6,553 nt of DNA from Candidatus Kaiserbacteria bacterium (GTDB taxonomy: Bacteria; Patescibacteria; Paceibacteria; UBA9973; UBA2100): NCBI GenBank assembly GCA_002401495.1, contig NVTG01000072.1, forward strand, positions 1 through 6,553. Reading direction: 5' to 3'. Every line of letters begins with the position of its first letter. Within the stretch, counting starts at the first letter, position 1. Under the pieces are notes generated by a model. That model worked only from the letters and a program-made list of their open reading frames with translations, was not told where the DNA came from and searched no databases. Shown here in pieces: positions 1 to 6,553 of the stretch. Both the position numbers and the translations under genes were made by a program.

Positions 1-17
1 CAAAACCCCAAAACCCC
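1..17. repeat. Macronuclear telomere, C4A4 repeat (end of chromosome)
   Basis: The window opens with CAAAACCCCAAAACCCC, which is two and a bit units of the C4A4 repeat and then stops abruptly at unique sequence. Hypotrich macronuclear telomeres are known to have a fixed duplex of about 20 bp beginning CCCCAAAA, so this is a near-complete telomere lacking roughly three outermost bases. It marks the physical left end of a chromosome and shows that the left boundary is natural, not a sequencing break. No matching G4T4 appears at the right edge, so the chromosome continues beyond the window. Confidence 0.96.
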
Positions 18-98
18 TTCTCCTGTTTGACGGGATGTCATGGAGGTTGTGTCATCGTGAGAATCCATTAATTAGAGTAGTAAGAATAATAAATTTAA
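18..98 (+). promoter_or_regulatory. Subtelomeric leader of gene 1 (promoter and 5' UTR)
   Basis: These 81 bases are all that separates the telomere from the first in-frame ATG of gene 1, so they must hold the promoter and the 5' untranslated region. The outer half (18-60) is mixed in composition and the inner half (61-98) is strongly A/T-rich with TAATAAATTTAAAT just before the start, as is usual upstream of ciliate genes. No clear TATA box can be singled out. Two upstream ATGs occur: at 35 (33-codon frame ending at the TGA at 131-133, overlapping the gene 1 start) and at 40 (six codons, ending at the TGA at 58-60). Whether they are transcribed depends on the unknown transcription start. Confidence 0.6.
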
Positions 99-2303
99 AT
101 GAATATTAGAAAGACAAAGTTCAATTAAGCTGAGAATATCTAGATCTCTCCAGGGCATAAGTCTTTGATAGTAGGATAAAGTGCATCGATTGGTAATCAG
201 AGACTTTTGAAGTTTCAGGGAAGCCCAAAAGGAGATTTTACTGGTAAGATCTCTCCCGAAGGAACTGGAAGTATTTTGCCAAAGACAGTGAGGTTTATTA
301 AGAAAAGCCCATCTCCATCTCAAGTCTCTCCTCAGAGAAGTCCTGACGCAGATCCTAACCGTTCAGTAAAAATTATATCCAGCAAATAAGTGAAGCTTGT
401 AAAGGCAGTAGCCAAACGATCAATGCGAGAAAATGTGCGACAATCCTAACGAAATACTGAAGATGAGGCATAACCTACGACTACTAGTTACCTTGACATC
501 TCGATTAAATCTTCAACTTCTGCCATTTTTGAGTTAGCTAACAAACCATCAAATGCAAGTGAAGCTTAAGAACCAAGGTTTTACGGGTAGGGATTTAAGA
601 ACTGTGGAACAACAACTCACTAGAATGACATTTCTAACGCTTCAATAAGCTCTATTTCATCTCATTTACAACGATCAAATGATAATCCGTTCTAAATGTA
701 GGACAGCAAGACTGACGTCAGCTTCAGTTTTGGGGTTGAAGAGAGGAAATAAGAAGAGGAAAAAAAACCCATGAAGAGAATTGTGGTAAAGAAAGTGAGC
801 CCTCGTTAAGAAGAAAAGAAAATAATTATCGTCCCTCAGAATTCGGAAAAATAAAAATAAGACGAAGATAGAAACAGTCAGTGTGATTATCTTCGGAATT
901 TAATGAACCAAAGCAAAGTACCCAATGCAATGGGAATTCTGCAGACTAAAAGGTACGGTTCGCCTCCATAGCAACAACTGGGGATCAAAGTTGAGAGTAA
1001 AAAGAAGATAAACTTTGCAAAAGACATGAAAAAACATGGAATCATGCATGCAATCAATTAAATAAAGAAAAATAACGAATTTTATCAGAGTCCTTCACCT
1101 CAAAGAGATGACGCATAACCTTCTGTTGGAGAACAGTCAACTAATATTAATAGAGTTACTCAGCCTGTTAAAACTGAGAATAAACCTTCGCCATTAAATA
1201 CGTTGAGTAGCACTGATAAAATAGATCAACAGAATTAGCTAGCTAGTACTGAAACAATCAAATAATAATCAGCCTAGCCAGTTCGTTAGCTGAATGAAAC
1301 GAGTGGTGATATAGAGAAGCCATTTGAAGAATCTAAAGAAGGTGAACCTGGTAGTAATTTTATATTTCCATTTTAACGACGAGCTCGTTCTTTATCCCCA
1401 CCAAAACACCAAGTAATCTCTAATAAAATAAACGAAAATCTCTCCCCAAAGAACGAAGGCGATCTAAATGCTCAATAGATAGAAGATAAATTATTGAAGT
1501 AGGCAAACTCAGGAAAATTTGATAAATTATATAAAGGCACAAATAAATCTCTAAAACCTGTTGTTGCTAATTTCTTGATTGGAGGAGGATCTCTCAGCAC
1601 AATTAATATGGCTATCAGTGGGATATTGCCACAAGAAGTTGTGCAGTCTCCAAGGTTTTAGAAACTTGCTTAGAGTTTGAGTGCTTATCTAAAAGAAATG
1701 TAAAGCGACAACGGAACGGCATCAAACACAGAAGGCACGATTTCAACTGACTTAATGGTAGCGCGAGCATTAGAAGTGGTGCAAGAGAAGTATGGGAAAG
1801 AATTTTTGAATCAAACTCATCTCTCATCTTCTAGTAGCGATGACGAAGATTGCGATATTAATAATTAAGAAGATGAATTATTAAAAGGTAAAGAAGTTGA
1901 GGACTGGCTTATGTAAAGTCAGGGATCTATGAACTCTTGCCCAACCACTGGAGCTTCAGAATAAATGATGGATTCTAGAAAGTTCTCAGGCTTGCCAGGA
2001 TTTTCACCAGATGTTCACAATGGAGGAAAGCGTTTAGACACAATAAAAGAATCAGAGAACGAATTGGGAGGTGTTTACTAAGAACGAACAGGAAACTATA
2101 ATGGTCGTCGAAGTGGTGAAGTTGAAGATGATGACGAATTGGATAATTGGTTGTTCAAGAAAATAGACAAAGATTAGTCTGGCATTCTCAAGCAAAAAGC
2201 ATAATCCCTTGATCCCTTTGATGAAGGAGGTGATATTATGGACATGCTTGGAAGCCGGAAAATTGAAAATAAAATGAGAGATTTCATGTGTAGTGATTTT
2301 TGA
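99..2303 (+). CDS. Hypothetical Ser/Pro- and Gln-rich protein with an acidic C-terminus and an EF-hand-like loop (734 aa)
   Basis: This is one unbroken frame in the ciliate code, with about 35 TAA/TAG glutamines, ending at TGA 2301-2303. ATG 99 is the first in-frame ATG; no in-frame stop lies between it and the telomere. I do not recognise the family. Residues 1-470 are hydrophilic, rich in K, S, Q, N and P, with proline-directed SP clusters near residues 70-82 and a related SPSPQR at 331-336. Residues about 475-570 look helical and more ordered (YKGTNKSLKPVVANFLIGGG, then LPQEVVQSPRFQKLAQSL). An SSSSSDDED tract at 576-584 resembles a CK2 target. The acidic C-terminal third holds two related W motifs, VEDWL (W603) and LDNWL (W684). 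The second leads into IDKDQSGIL, which matches an EF-hand entering helix and the first half of its loop, but loop position 12 is Ala instead of Glu. No signal peptide or membrane segment is seen. A phosphorylated scaffold or regulator is possible; this is inference. Confidence 0.9.
2127..2210 (+). other. Degenerate EF-hand-like segment in gene 1
   Basis: Residues about 677-704 of gene 1 read EDDDELDNWLFKKI and then DKDQSGILKQKA. The spacing L-x-x-W/F-x-x-I-D-x-D-x-S-G-x-L is that of a canonical EF-hand E-helix and loop, with Asp at loop positions 1 and 3, Ser at 5 and Gly at 6. Position 12, normally the bidentate Glu, is Ala, and there is no obvious partner EF-hand. Calcium binding may therefore be weak or lost. 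The glutamine at loop position 4 is written TAG, so a standard-code search would miss the motif. Confidence 0.45.
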
Positions 2304-2338
2304 ATGTATATTAAATTTAAAATCTTTCGAATTTAATC
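2304..2338 (+). promoter_or_regulatory. 35-bp intergenic spacer between tandem genes
   Basis: Only 35 bases lie between the gene 1 stop and the gene 2 ATG, and only five of them are G or C. The spacer contains TGTATATT (2307-2314 region), a TATA-like stretch, and the perfect 10-bp palindrome TTAAATTTAA (2311-2320). It has to hold the 3' UTR and polyadenylation signal of gene 1 and the promoter and 5' UTR of gene 2, unless these overlap the coding sequences or the two genes share a transcript. I see no standard AATAAA signal in it. Confidence 0.7.
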
Positions 2339-5300
2339 ATGGGAGGAGGATGTTCTAGTTAACGCGCAGTGCATGTCACTGACAAAGAAACTCGCATTCA
2401 GTTGCGTAAAAAAGTTGTAGATGATGGAGACGATGACCCTAATGTTGACGACTACGCTGCAGATAAAGTGATAAATAGTAAGTTTTATTTAAACAAGAGG
2501 TCTGTCCAAAGCCGAGCAGAAATAAATTGGTGTTGTTCTCAAAAAGGGTCTAGCCGAAGAAGACTTCGATGAAAGTGTAGAAGACTTAGATAAATTCTCT
2601 CAAGCCATTCCCAAAAATTTAGGGTAAGCGTAACGATTATTGTTAAGAAAATATTAAAACATTTGGGACGCCATTGATGCAAATGACATAAAAGTTGTAG
2701 AATATTTTCTAGATTCGAATGATATGAATCACGAAGATCTGTTTGATGAAGTAGGAAACACAATGCTGCACAAGGCAGCCTAATTCGGGCATGTAGAAAT
2801 ACTAATGGTAAGTCATAAGTTGAAGTTACCTTTCAAGATTTTAATTGACAGAACGGGCGCAAAGGCAGAAATATTAAATCAGAACCTTGCAACGCCTTTG
2901 CATCTGGCATGTAGAGGTAACAGAGAATAAGTTGTAAAGTTTCTAGTTGGTCTGGGAGTTGATGTAAACTTATAAGATGAGCATGGTTAGACTTCTCTGC
3001 TCGTTTGTGGGATTCATGGACATCTTGGTCTTGCTCAAATTTTAATAGATTCTTCAAATGCAGGTCATACTGATCCTTTAGACGTTGACTGCAGAGATCA
3101 CAGAGGACTAACACCTTTGAATTGTGCTGCTATCAAGGGAGACTTTCCTTTCGCAAGGTTATTAGTGGAAAAAGGCGGCGCCAATATTGAAGAAGCATCG
3201 CCAAAAGGTTGTACTCCTCTCCTTTATGCAGGTCGAGGTGGTTTCGTTCAAATAGTAAAACTTTTAGTAGACAGAGGTGTCAATACCATGCGACAAGATA
3301 ATGCTGGTGGCACTGTTGTTCATCATTCTATTGAAAAGGGGTAGGAAGAGGTTGTCAAGGTGCTGCTGGAGGCAAATGTAGGAATGGATATGGCAGATAA
3401 TGCAGGAAGAACACCACTGTTTGAAGCCGTAGAGAATAATTAGCTTTCGATTGTATAATTGTTGATGAAATGTGGAGCAGATCCAGATGTCACTAATTAT
3501 TCGGGACATTCAAGTTTGTTTTGTGCGGCTAGAGAGGGGGATTTGGAGATTGTGAGGGCGTTGGTTGTGGATGGGAAAGTGAAGGTTGACCACTATGGCC
3601 TAAGCAGCGTAAAAAACGACGATTTAGACGACGATGGAATAGACGACGAATATGAAAAAGCATTATTTGAAGGTTTAAAATGTTCAAAGACAGCTCTCCA
3701 CGTAGCCTGTCTCCTCGGCTACGACGACATAGTCCAAATCCTCGTCGAAAACAATTCCAACCCCAACGTAGAAGGCGAACAAGGCTACAACGCTCTTCAT
3801 TTCGCACTTCTCGGTCGTAAACCCGAAATAGCAGAATATCTCTTAATAAACACCAAAGTAAGACATAATCATAAAGACAAACATAACAAATCTTGCCAAG
3901 AAATGGCATTTGAGAAGTTTCCTGAATATAAGGATGATTTTGAGAAACTTATTGCTGCACATTAGACAGAAGAACATATTGGAGGACTGTCTCCTGTATA
4001 AGAAGAACCTAATGAATCTATTGCTAATTTAAATGAGTCGGCTAATATTGTTGTTGCTACTCATTATTATAATCCTGATGATGAAAGGATTTTGTAGAGG
4101 GTCGAAGGAGGGGATAATGAGATTTATAAAACTGCTAATGAATAAGCTCCTAATGATGAGTAGTAGTTTAATGTGTTAAAACTGAAACCAGAAGACATAA
4201 AATTAGATATGGGAAAAGAACCATCTGCATTAGTCTCAGCCTCATTCGGATCAATGATCGCCATTGGAATTCTCTCTTCAAACTGGAAACATCGCGAAAG
4301 CGCTCTTTCCCACATCCTCTGTTCCCTAATAAAACCCGCCTTACAAGACTGTGAAGGAAACGACTTTGACAACGCCATTAAATCCACATGTATCTTAATC
4401 GCCGAAACCTGCCAAGACAAAGTAGTAAAAGTATTCTCTCAAAGCATAGAGCTATTTCAATTCTTGATCTCATCTCCTATCTTAGAAGAGAAAGGTATTG
4501 AAACATTTGTTAGAGCTGTTACTGATTTAGATATTGTGGGGAAGATGCTGGTTAAAAGTGAGGATGGGAGTGGGAGATCTGTTGGGAAGGTACATGATGT
4601 GTTGTTGGATTTCTCGTTTCATCCGGGGATTGGGGAAGGGTTTGCTGCTAGTTATTTGGTTTCGAGGATTTAGAATCATATAAAGATGAGCGTAAAGCCT
4701 CAAACAGAATCAACTGAAACACAAGAGGATGATCCCACCACTTCGAAACATACTCAATTTAAACCTCCAATATCTGGTTAAAATCAAAAAGGTCTTTTGG
4801 CTCAACTTTAATTGTTGTACAAGTTTGTGACTTCCTATGGTGTTTCAATAAAACAAGGCCCACTATCACTTCCCTCACTAAAATCTGTGTTATTCCCCAA
4901 CTTGAGTCATTCAAATGCAGATATTAGAGCAGGTGCAAGCAAGATATTGATTGAAGTGCATAAGAGAACTGGAGGAATAGTGAGTGAAGATTTCCTCAAA
5001 GAATTACCTCAAAACATTAAACAAAGCATGTTGCAAAAACTTGAAGGAGTTTAGCTTCTCACAACCCCAGATCTCGACTTCTAACTTCAAAAAGAAAACA
5101 TATCACCTTCAAAATCTGATTTTAATGATGTTATGGATAAAGGAAAAAGTAAAGAATGGTCAGAGAAAGAAATTCTTCTTAAGAAACTCAAAGAAGATAT
5201 TATAGCAGCCCCAAGGCAAACAATCCAAAACGACCAATTCGTAGAAGTCTGTGTGAAACTAATGAAAGAATGTTTAGAAGAAAACAACATCACTCTCCAT

Positions 5301-6553
5301 TTAGCCAGTATAGATCTAGCTAACGTGTTCTTTTAGCACTCACTGCAAAACAATTATGACGCTTGTTTCTCTGGAGTTTGTGAGATTTCTAGACCACTTG
5401 CATTGAAGACAACACATACCAATACACGTATCAAGAAGAAGGTTGAAGAATGTATACTCCATGTATGGGACGGAGCCTTCTCCCACATAAACTCAAAATA
5501 CGTGCAACAAGTTCAAAACACAGAAACCTCCGTAAGTTCAAAGATAATGGAAAACCTGATGCAACCTGACGACAAAGCTTTGATTGGAAGATTAGGTGTA
5601 ATAACAATGCGAATTCAAAAGATTATTACAGATGGAATGTATGCTCGCAACCCTCATCAAGTATTGTTGGGGAAGAACTATTTAGAACTTACTGATTTCT
5701 GTTGTTCATGGTGCTCACATAAGAATGCGAAAGTTAGATAGGCTGCTACTAAGACTATTGTTGAGGTTTGTAGGTTGAATGCGTTAGATTAACATGGGAG
5801 TGCTTTTAGGTTGAAACTAATCTAATCAATTCTATCTTTGAAACTTACGGTTCGCGATCCTCTTATCAACAAAGTAAACTCTGTTTGTAAACAGGCTTTG
5901 AAGGGAGAATAATTTATTAAAGTCGATGTACTTGAGAATTATGATAGTAAAAGAGGAAGACATATGAGTTAAGAAAGAATTTAGCAAAAGCGTTCATTTT
6001 CTCAAGGCGGCAACATCACAGGGTCAACGGGTTCCCTCCCCCAAATCCAGAAACAAAGCTCAATTGGTCCAGATGGAGTGGAAACATTGAACACAGAGAC
6101 GTAGTAGCAATAGAATGAATAAGCTACTACTTTGCCGTTTAGTGAACCATTATCAGAAGACCAAAAACAAAAACACTCCTCTTACATAAACCTCTTCTCT
6201 GAACAACTAATAACCTGCTTCCTCTCATAATCATGGTCATCTCGCTACGCCGCTCTGATAAAACTAAAAGAACAAGCAAACAACCTTGATCCTACTCTTA
6301 GAGATACAATGAGGACTGAGATAAATAAATAGAATTATGCTTTGGAAGAATCTTATCCTATTATTATTGAATTTCTTTGTGAAAGCATCTCAAAAGATCC
6401 TGTTTTGAAAAACTATTTGACTACTATTGATCTGTTACAGAAACTTATGCCGATTTATTTTAGGGGATTGAGTTAAAATTTGATTCAGAGACCTTTGATT
6501 GCTTTGTTGGAATGTATTTTGAAGAAAACTAGTGATTTGAAAGTTAAGATTAG
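2339..6553 (+). CDS. N-acylated ankyrin-repeat / tandem TOG-domain protein, 3' partial (at least ~1383 aa)
   Basis: Exons are 2339-2477, 2512-2807 and 2838-6553 in the ciliate code, with no in-frame TGA before the window end. The protein starts MGGGCSSQR: Gly2, Cys5 and Ser6 fit N-myristoylation plus palmitoylation. Residues 10-125 are charged and mainly helical. About ten ankyrin repeats fill about 126-521 (cores such as TPLHLA, TPLNCA, TPLFEA, TALHVA). An acidic linker is followed by three helical-repeat units, each opening with a TOG-type motif: NWKHRESAL (W628), EWSEKEILL (W919) and SWSSRYAAL (W1278). The first unit (about 591-884) resembles the CEP104 TOG domain, including the later FSQSIELFQFL and DIRAGASKILIEV helices. 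TOG domains bind tubulin, so a membrane-tethered microtubule role near cilia or cortex is inferred. The start is strongly supported by the acylation motif and lies 35 bp after gene 1. The C-terminus is not in the window. Only the ANK and TOG families are firm; the whole-protein identity is unknown. Confidence 0.9.
2478..2511 (+). other. Intron 1 of gene 2 (about 34 nt)
   Basis: The frame from ATG 2339 runs into TGA at 2570-2572, while the frame that carries the ankyrin repeats lies in another phase and is already open upstream of this point. A strong GTAAGT donor at 2478 and an AG at 2510-2511 join the two frames as ...KVIN-T-EQKQIGVVL. The intron is AT-rich and of a length usual for ciliates. 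A second AG at 2498-2499 is also in phase and would give a 22-nt intron and the joint ...KVINSLSKAEQKQ. I prefer 34 nt because 22 is very short, but the acceptor is not settled. The need for an intron here is firm. Confidence 0.8.
2808..2837 (+). other. Intron 2 of gene 2 (30 nt, multiple of three, no stop)
   Basis: It begins GTAAGT and ends CCTTTCAAG, so both splice sites and a pyrimidine stretch are present within 30 bases. The reading frame stays open through it, so gene finders could retain it. Removal restores a perfect ankyrin repeat, GHVEILM joined to ILIDRTGA; retention would insert VSHKLKLPFK between the two helices of that repeat. The protein-level fit is the main evidence that it is spliced. 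Confidence 0.85.
3621..3656 (+). other. Acidic DxDxDG loop inserted in the eighth ankyrin repeat
   Basis: Residues about 407-418 of gene 2 read DLDDDGIDDEYE. Asp at positions 1, 3 and 5, Gly at 6 and Glu at 12 match the calcium-coordinating pattern shared by EF-hand, dockerin and thrombospondin-type-3 loops. It sits inside the enlarged finger loop of ankyrin repeat 8, between DHYGLSSVKN and KALFEGLKCSKTALHVA. The hydrophobic position 8 of an EF-hand is Asp here, so it is closer to a thrombospondin-3-like loop or is simply an acidic linker. Confidence 0.35.
3966..4172 (+). other. Acidic, Asn/Gln-rich linker between ankyrin and TOG regions
   Basis: This is part of the gene 2 frame, about 69 residues between the last ankyrin cap and the first TOG unit. 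It is rich in Glu, Asn and Gln (QEEPNESIANLNESANIVV, later ANEQAPNDEQQ), contains several TAA/TAG glutamines and shows no fold-forming pattern, so it is probably a flexible spacer. Confidence 0.7.
4173..5054 (+). other. First TOG unit of gene 2 (CEP104-like)
   Basis: Residues about 591-884 are a run of amphipathic helices. FGSMIAIGILSSNWKHRESAL places Trp628 and Arg631 as in the first HEAT loop of TOG domains, where the Trp contacts tubulin. IAETCQDKVVKVFSQSIELF and, after a linker at 680-800, LLYKFVTSYGV and ADIRAGASKILIEVHKRTGG follow the order I remember for the CEP104 TOG region and its C-terminal helical part. The interruption (res about 758-795, rich in T, E, Q and P) is likely a disordered loop. 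TOG assignment is good; the CEP104 likeness is from memory of the family. Confidence 0.68.
5133..5910 (+). other. Second TOG-like unit of gene 2
   Basis: Residues about 911-1169 again begin with a Trp-led helix, EWSEKEILLKKLKEDI (W919), but with Lys where TOG domains usually have Arg. Helices follow at CVKLMKECLEENNITLHLAS, ALIGRLGVITMRIQKII and the closing NAKVRQAATKTIVEVCRL, which is the same VR-x-AA-x-x-x-V pattern that ends unit one. The unit is more diverged than the first, so it could be a structural HEAT segment without tubulin contact. Confidence 0.5.
5940..6150 (+). other. Gln/Ser-rich disordered linker in gene 2
   Basis: About 70 residues of the gene 2 frame between the second and third TOG units are low-complexity: SQERIQQKRSFSQGGNITGS, then PQIQKQSSIGPDG and a run TQQQQNEQ written mostly with TAG and TAA. 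KRSFS fits a basophilic kinase site. Spacers of this kind commonly separate TOG domains in array proteins. Confidence 0.6.
6160..6553 (+). other. Third TOG unit of gene 2, cut by the window end
   Basis: From about residue 1253, LFSEQLITCFLSQSWSSRYAAL places Trp1278 and Arg1281 as in TOG HEAT repeat 1. The segment SYPIIIEFLCESISKDPVLKNYLTTIDLLQKLMPIY then matches the second and third helical pairs, parallel to unit one (KVVKVFSQSIELFQFLI). The frame is open to the last base, so the domain and any C-terminal parts lie outside the window. Confidence 0.62.

Larger units (their letters stand above)
2748..3965 (+). repeat. Ankyrin repeat array in gene 2 (about 10 repeats)
   Basis: Successive units of 33-34 residues carry the ankyrin TPLH-type turn and the GH/GD...VKLLL helix pair. 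Cores in order are NTMLHKAA, ATPLHLAC, QTSLLVCG, LTPLNCAA, CTPLLYAG, GTVVHHSI, RTPLFEAV, HSSLFCAA, KTALHVAC and YNALHFAL, then a weak cap (SCQEMAFEKFPEY). Ankyrin arrays are protein-binding scaffolds. Most units keep exact spacing. The exceptions are a 6-residue excess after the third unit (at 3064-3081) and an acidic insertion of roughly 25 residues in the finger loop of the eighth (3600-3680). Confidence 0.93.

Noticed and set aside
1..40. Euplotes chromosome end (also C4A4 telomeres, with a TTGA-like motif near position 27)
   Set aside because: Euplotes uses TAA and TAG as stops and TGA as cysteine. Here TAA/TAG fall throughout conserved ankyrin repeats and TGA is avoided, which is the opposite pattern.
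2288..2355. Gene 1 and gene 2 as one gene joined by an intron that removes the TGA at 2301
   Set aside because: Only weak GT donors (GTGTAG, GTAGTG) precede the TGA, and the MGGGCSS start of gene 2 is a strong genuine N-terminus. cDNA could still overturn this.
3858..3900. GTAAGA...CCAAG as a further 43-nt intron
   Set aside because: Removal would shift the frame, and the translated HKDKHNKSCQEMA fits the end of the ankyrin array.
3529..3909. Minus-strand open frame of about 126 codons
   Set aside because: It lies antisense to clear ankyrin repeats, has an Arg/Leu/Cys-rich composition typical of an antisense shadow and shows no recognisable domain. Other minus-strand frames fail in the same way.
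5532..5621. GTAAGT...CAAAAG as a 90-nt in-frame intron
   Set aside because: The translated segment (ALIGRLGVITMRIQ) is a good amphipathic helix consistent with the TOG/HEAT region and the stretch is not AT-enriched. Not strictly excluded without cDNA.
5694..5720. DFCCSWCSHK as a zinc finger like those of CEP104
   Set aside because: The Cys/His spacing does not form a complete C2HC or C2H2 set, and the following NAKVRQAA helix continues the HEAT pattern.
99..6553. A degraded region of pseudogenes, judging by the many TAA and TAG interruptions
   Set aside because: With TAA/TAG as glutamine both frames are fully open and domain cores are intact.

Overview
The window is the left end of a macronuclear chromosome (nanochromosome) from a spirotrich ciliate of the hypotrich/oligotrich kind (Oxytricha, Stylonychia, Halteria and relatives). 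Two things show this. The first 17 bases are C4A4-type telomere repeat. Both long plus-strand reading frames are interrupted many times by TAA and TAG but end on, or avoid, TGA, so TAA/TAG read as glutamine and TGA is the only stop. All translations here use that code; under the standard code the genes fall apart into short pieces. The species cannot be fixed from the sequence alone.

Layout: telomere (1-17); a short AT-rich leader (18-98); gene 1 (99-2303), an unbroken frame for a 734-residue hydrophilic protein of unknown function; a 35-bp AT-rich spacer (2304-2338); and gene 2 (2339 to the window end, 3' partial), read in the same direction. Gene 2 has two well-supported tiny introns (about 34 nt and 30 nt) and possibly a third of 18 nt. 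After splicing it encodes at least about 1383 residues. No RNA genes, mobile elements, CRISPR arrays or minus-strand genes are supported.

Gene 2 is the most interesting object. It begins MGGGCSS, a textbook dual-acylation (myristoyl plus palmitoyl) start. About ten ankyrin repeats follow, then at least three tandem helical units, each opening with a W-x-x-[RK] motif typical of TOG (tubulin-binding) domains; the first unit most resembles the TOG domain of CEP104. This predicts a membrane-anchored, ankyrin-scaffolded, multi-TOG protein, plausibly working where microtubules meet membrane (ciliary base, cirri or cortex). That role is inference.

Gene 1 is low-complexity and Ser/Pro-rich in its N-terminal half. 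It has a helical middle, an acidic C-terminal third with a phospho-site-like SSSSSDDED tract, and one degenerate EF-hand-like loop. Co-residence on one chromosome, 35 bp apart, hints at coordinated expression but proves no shared pathway.
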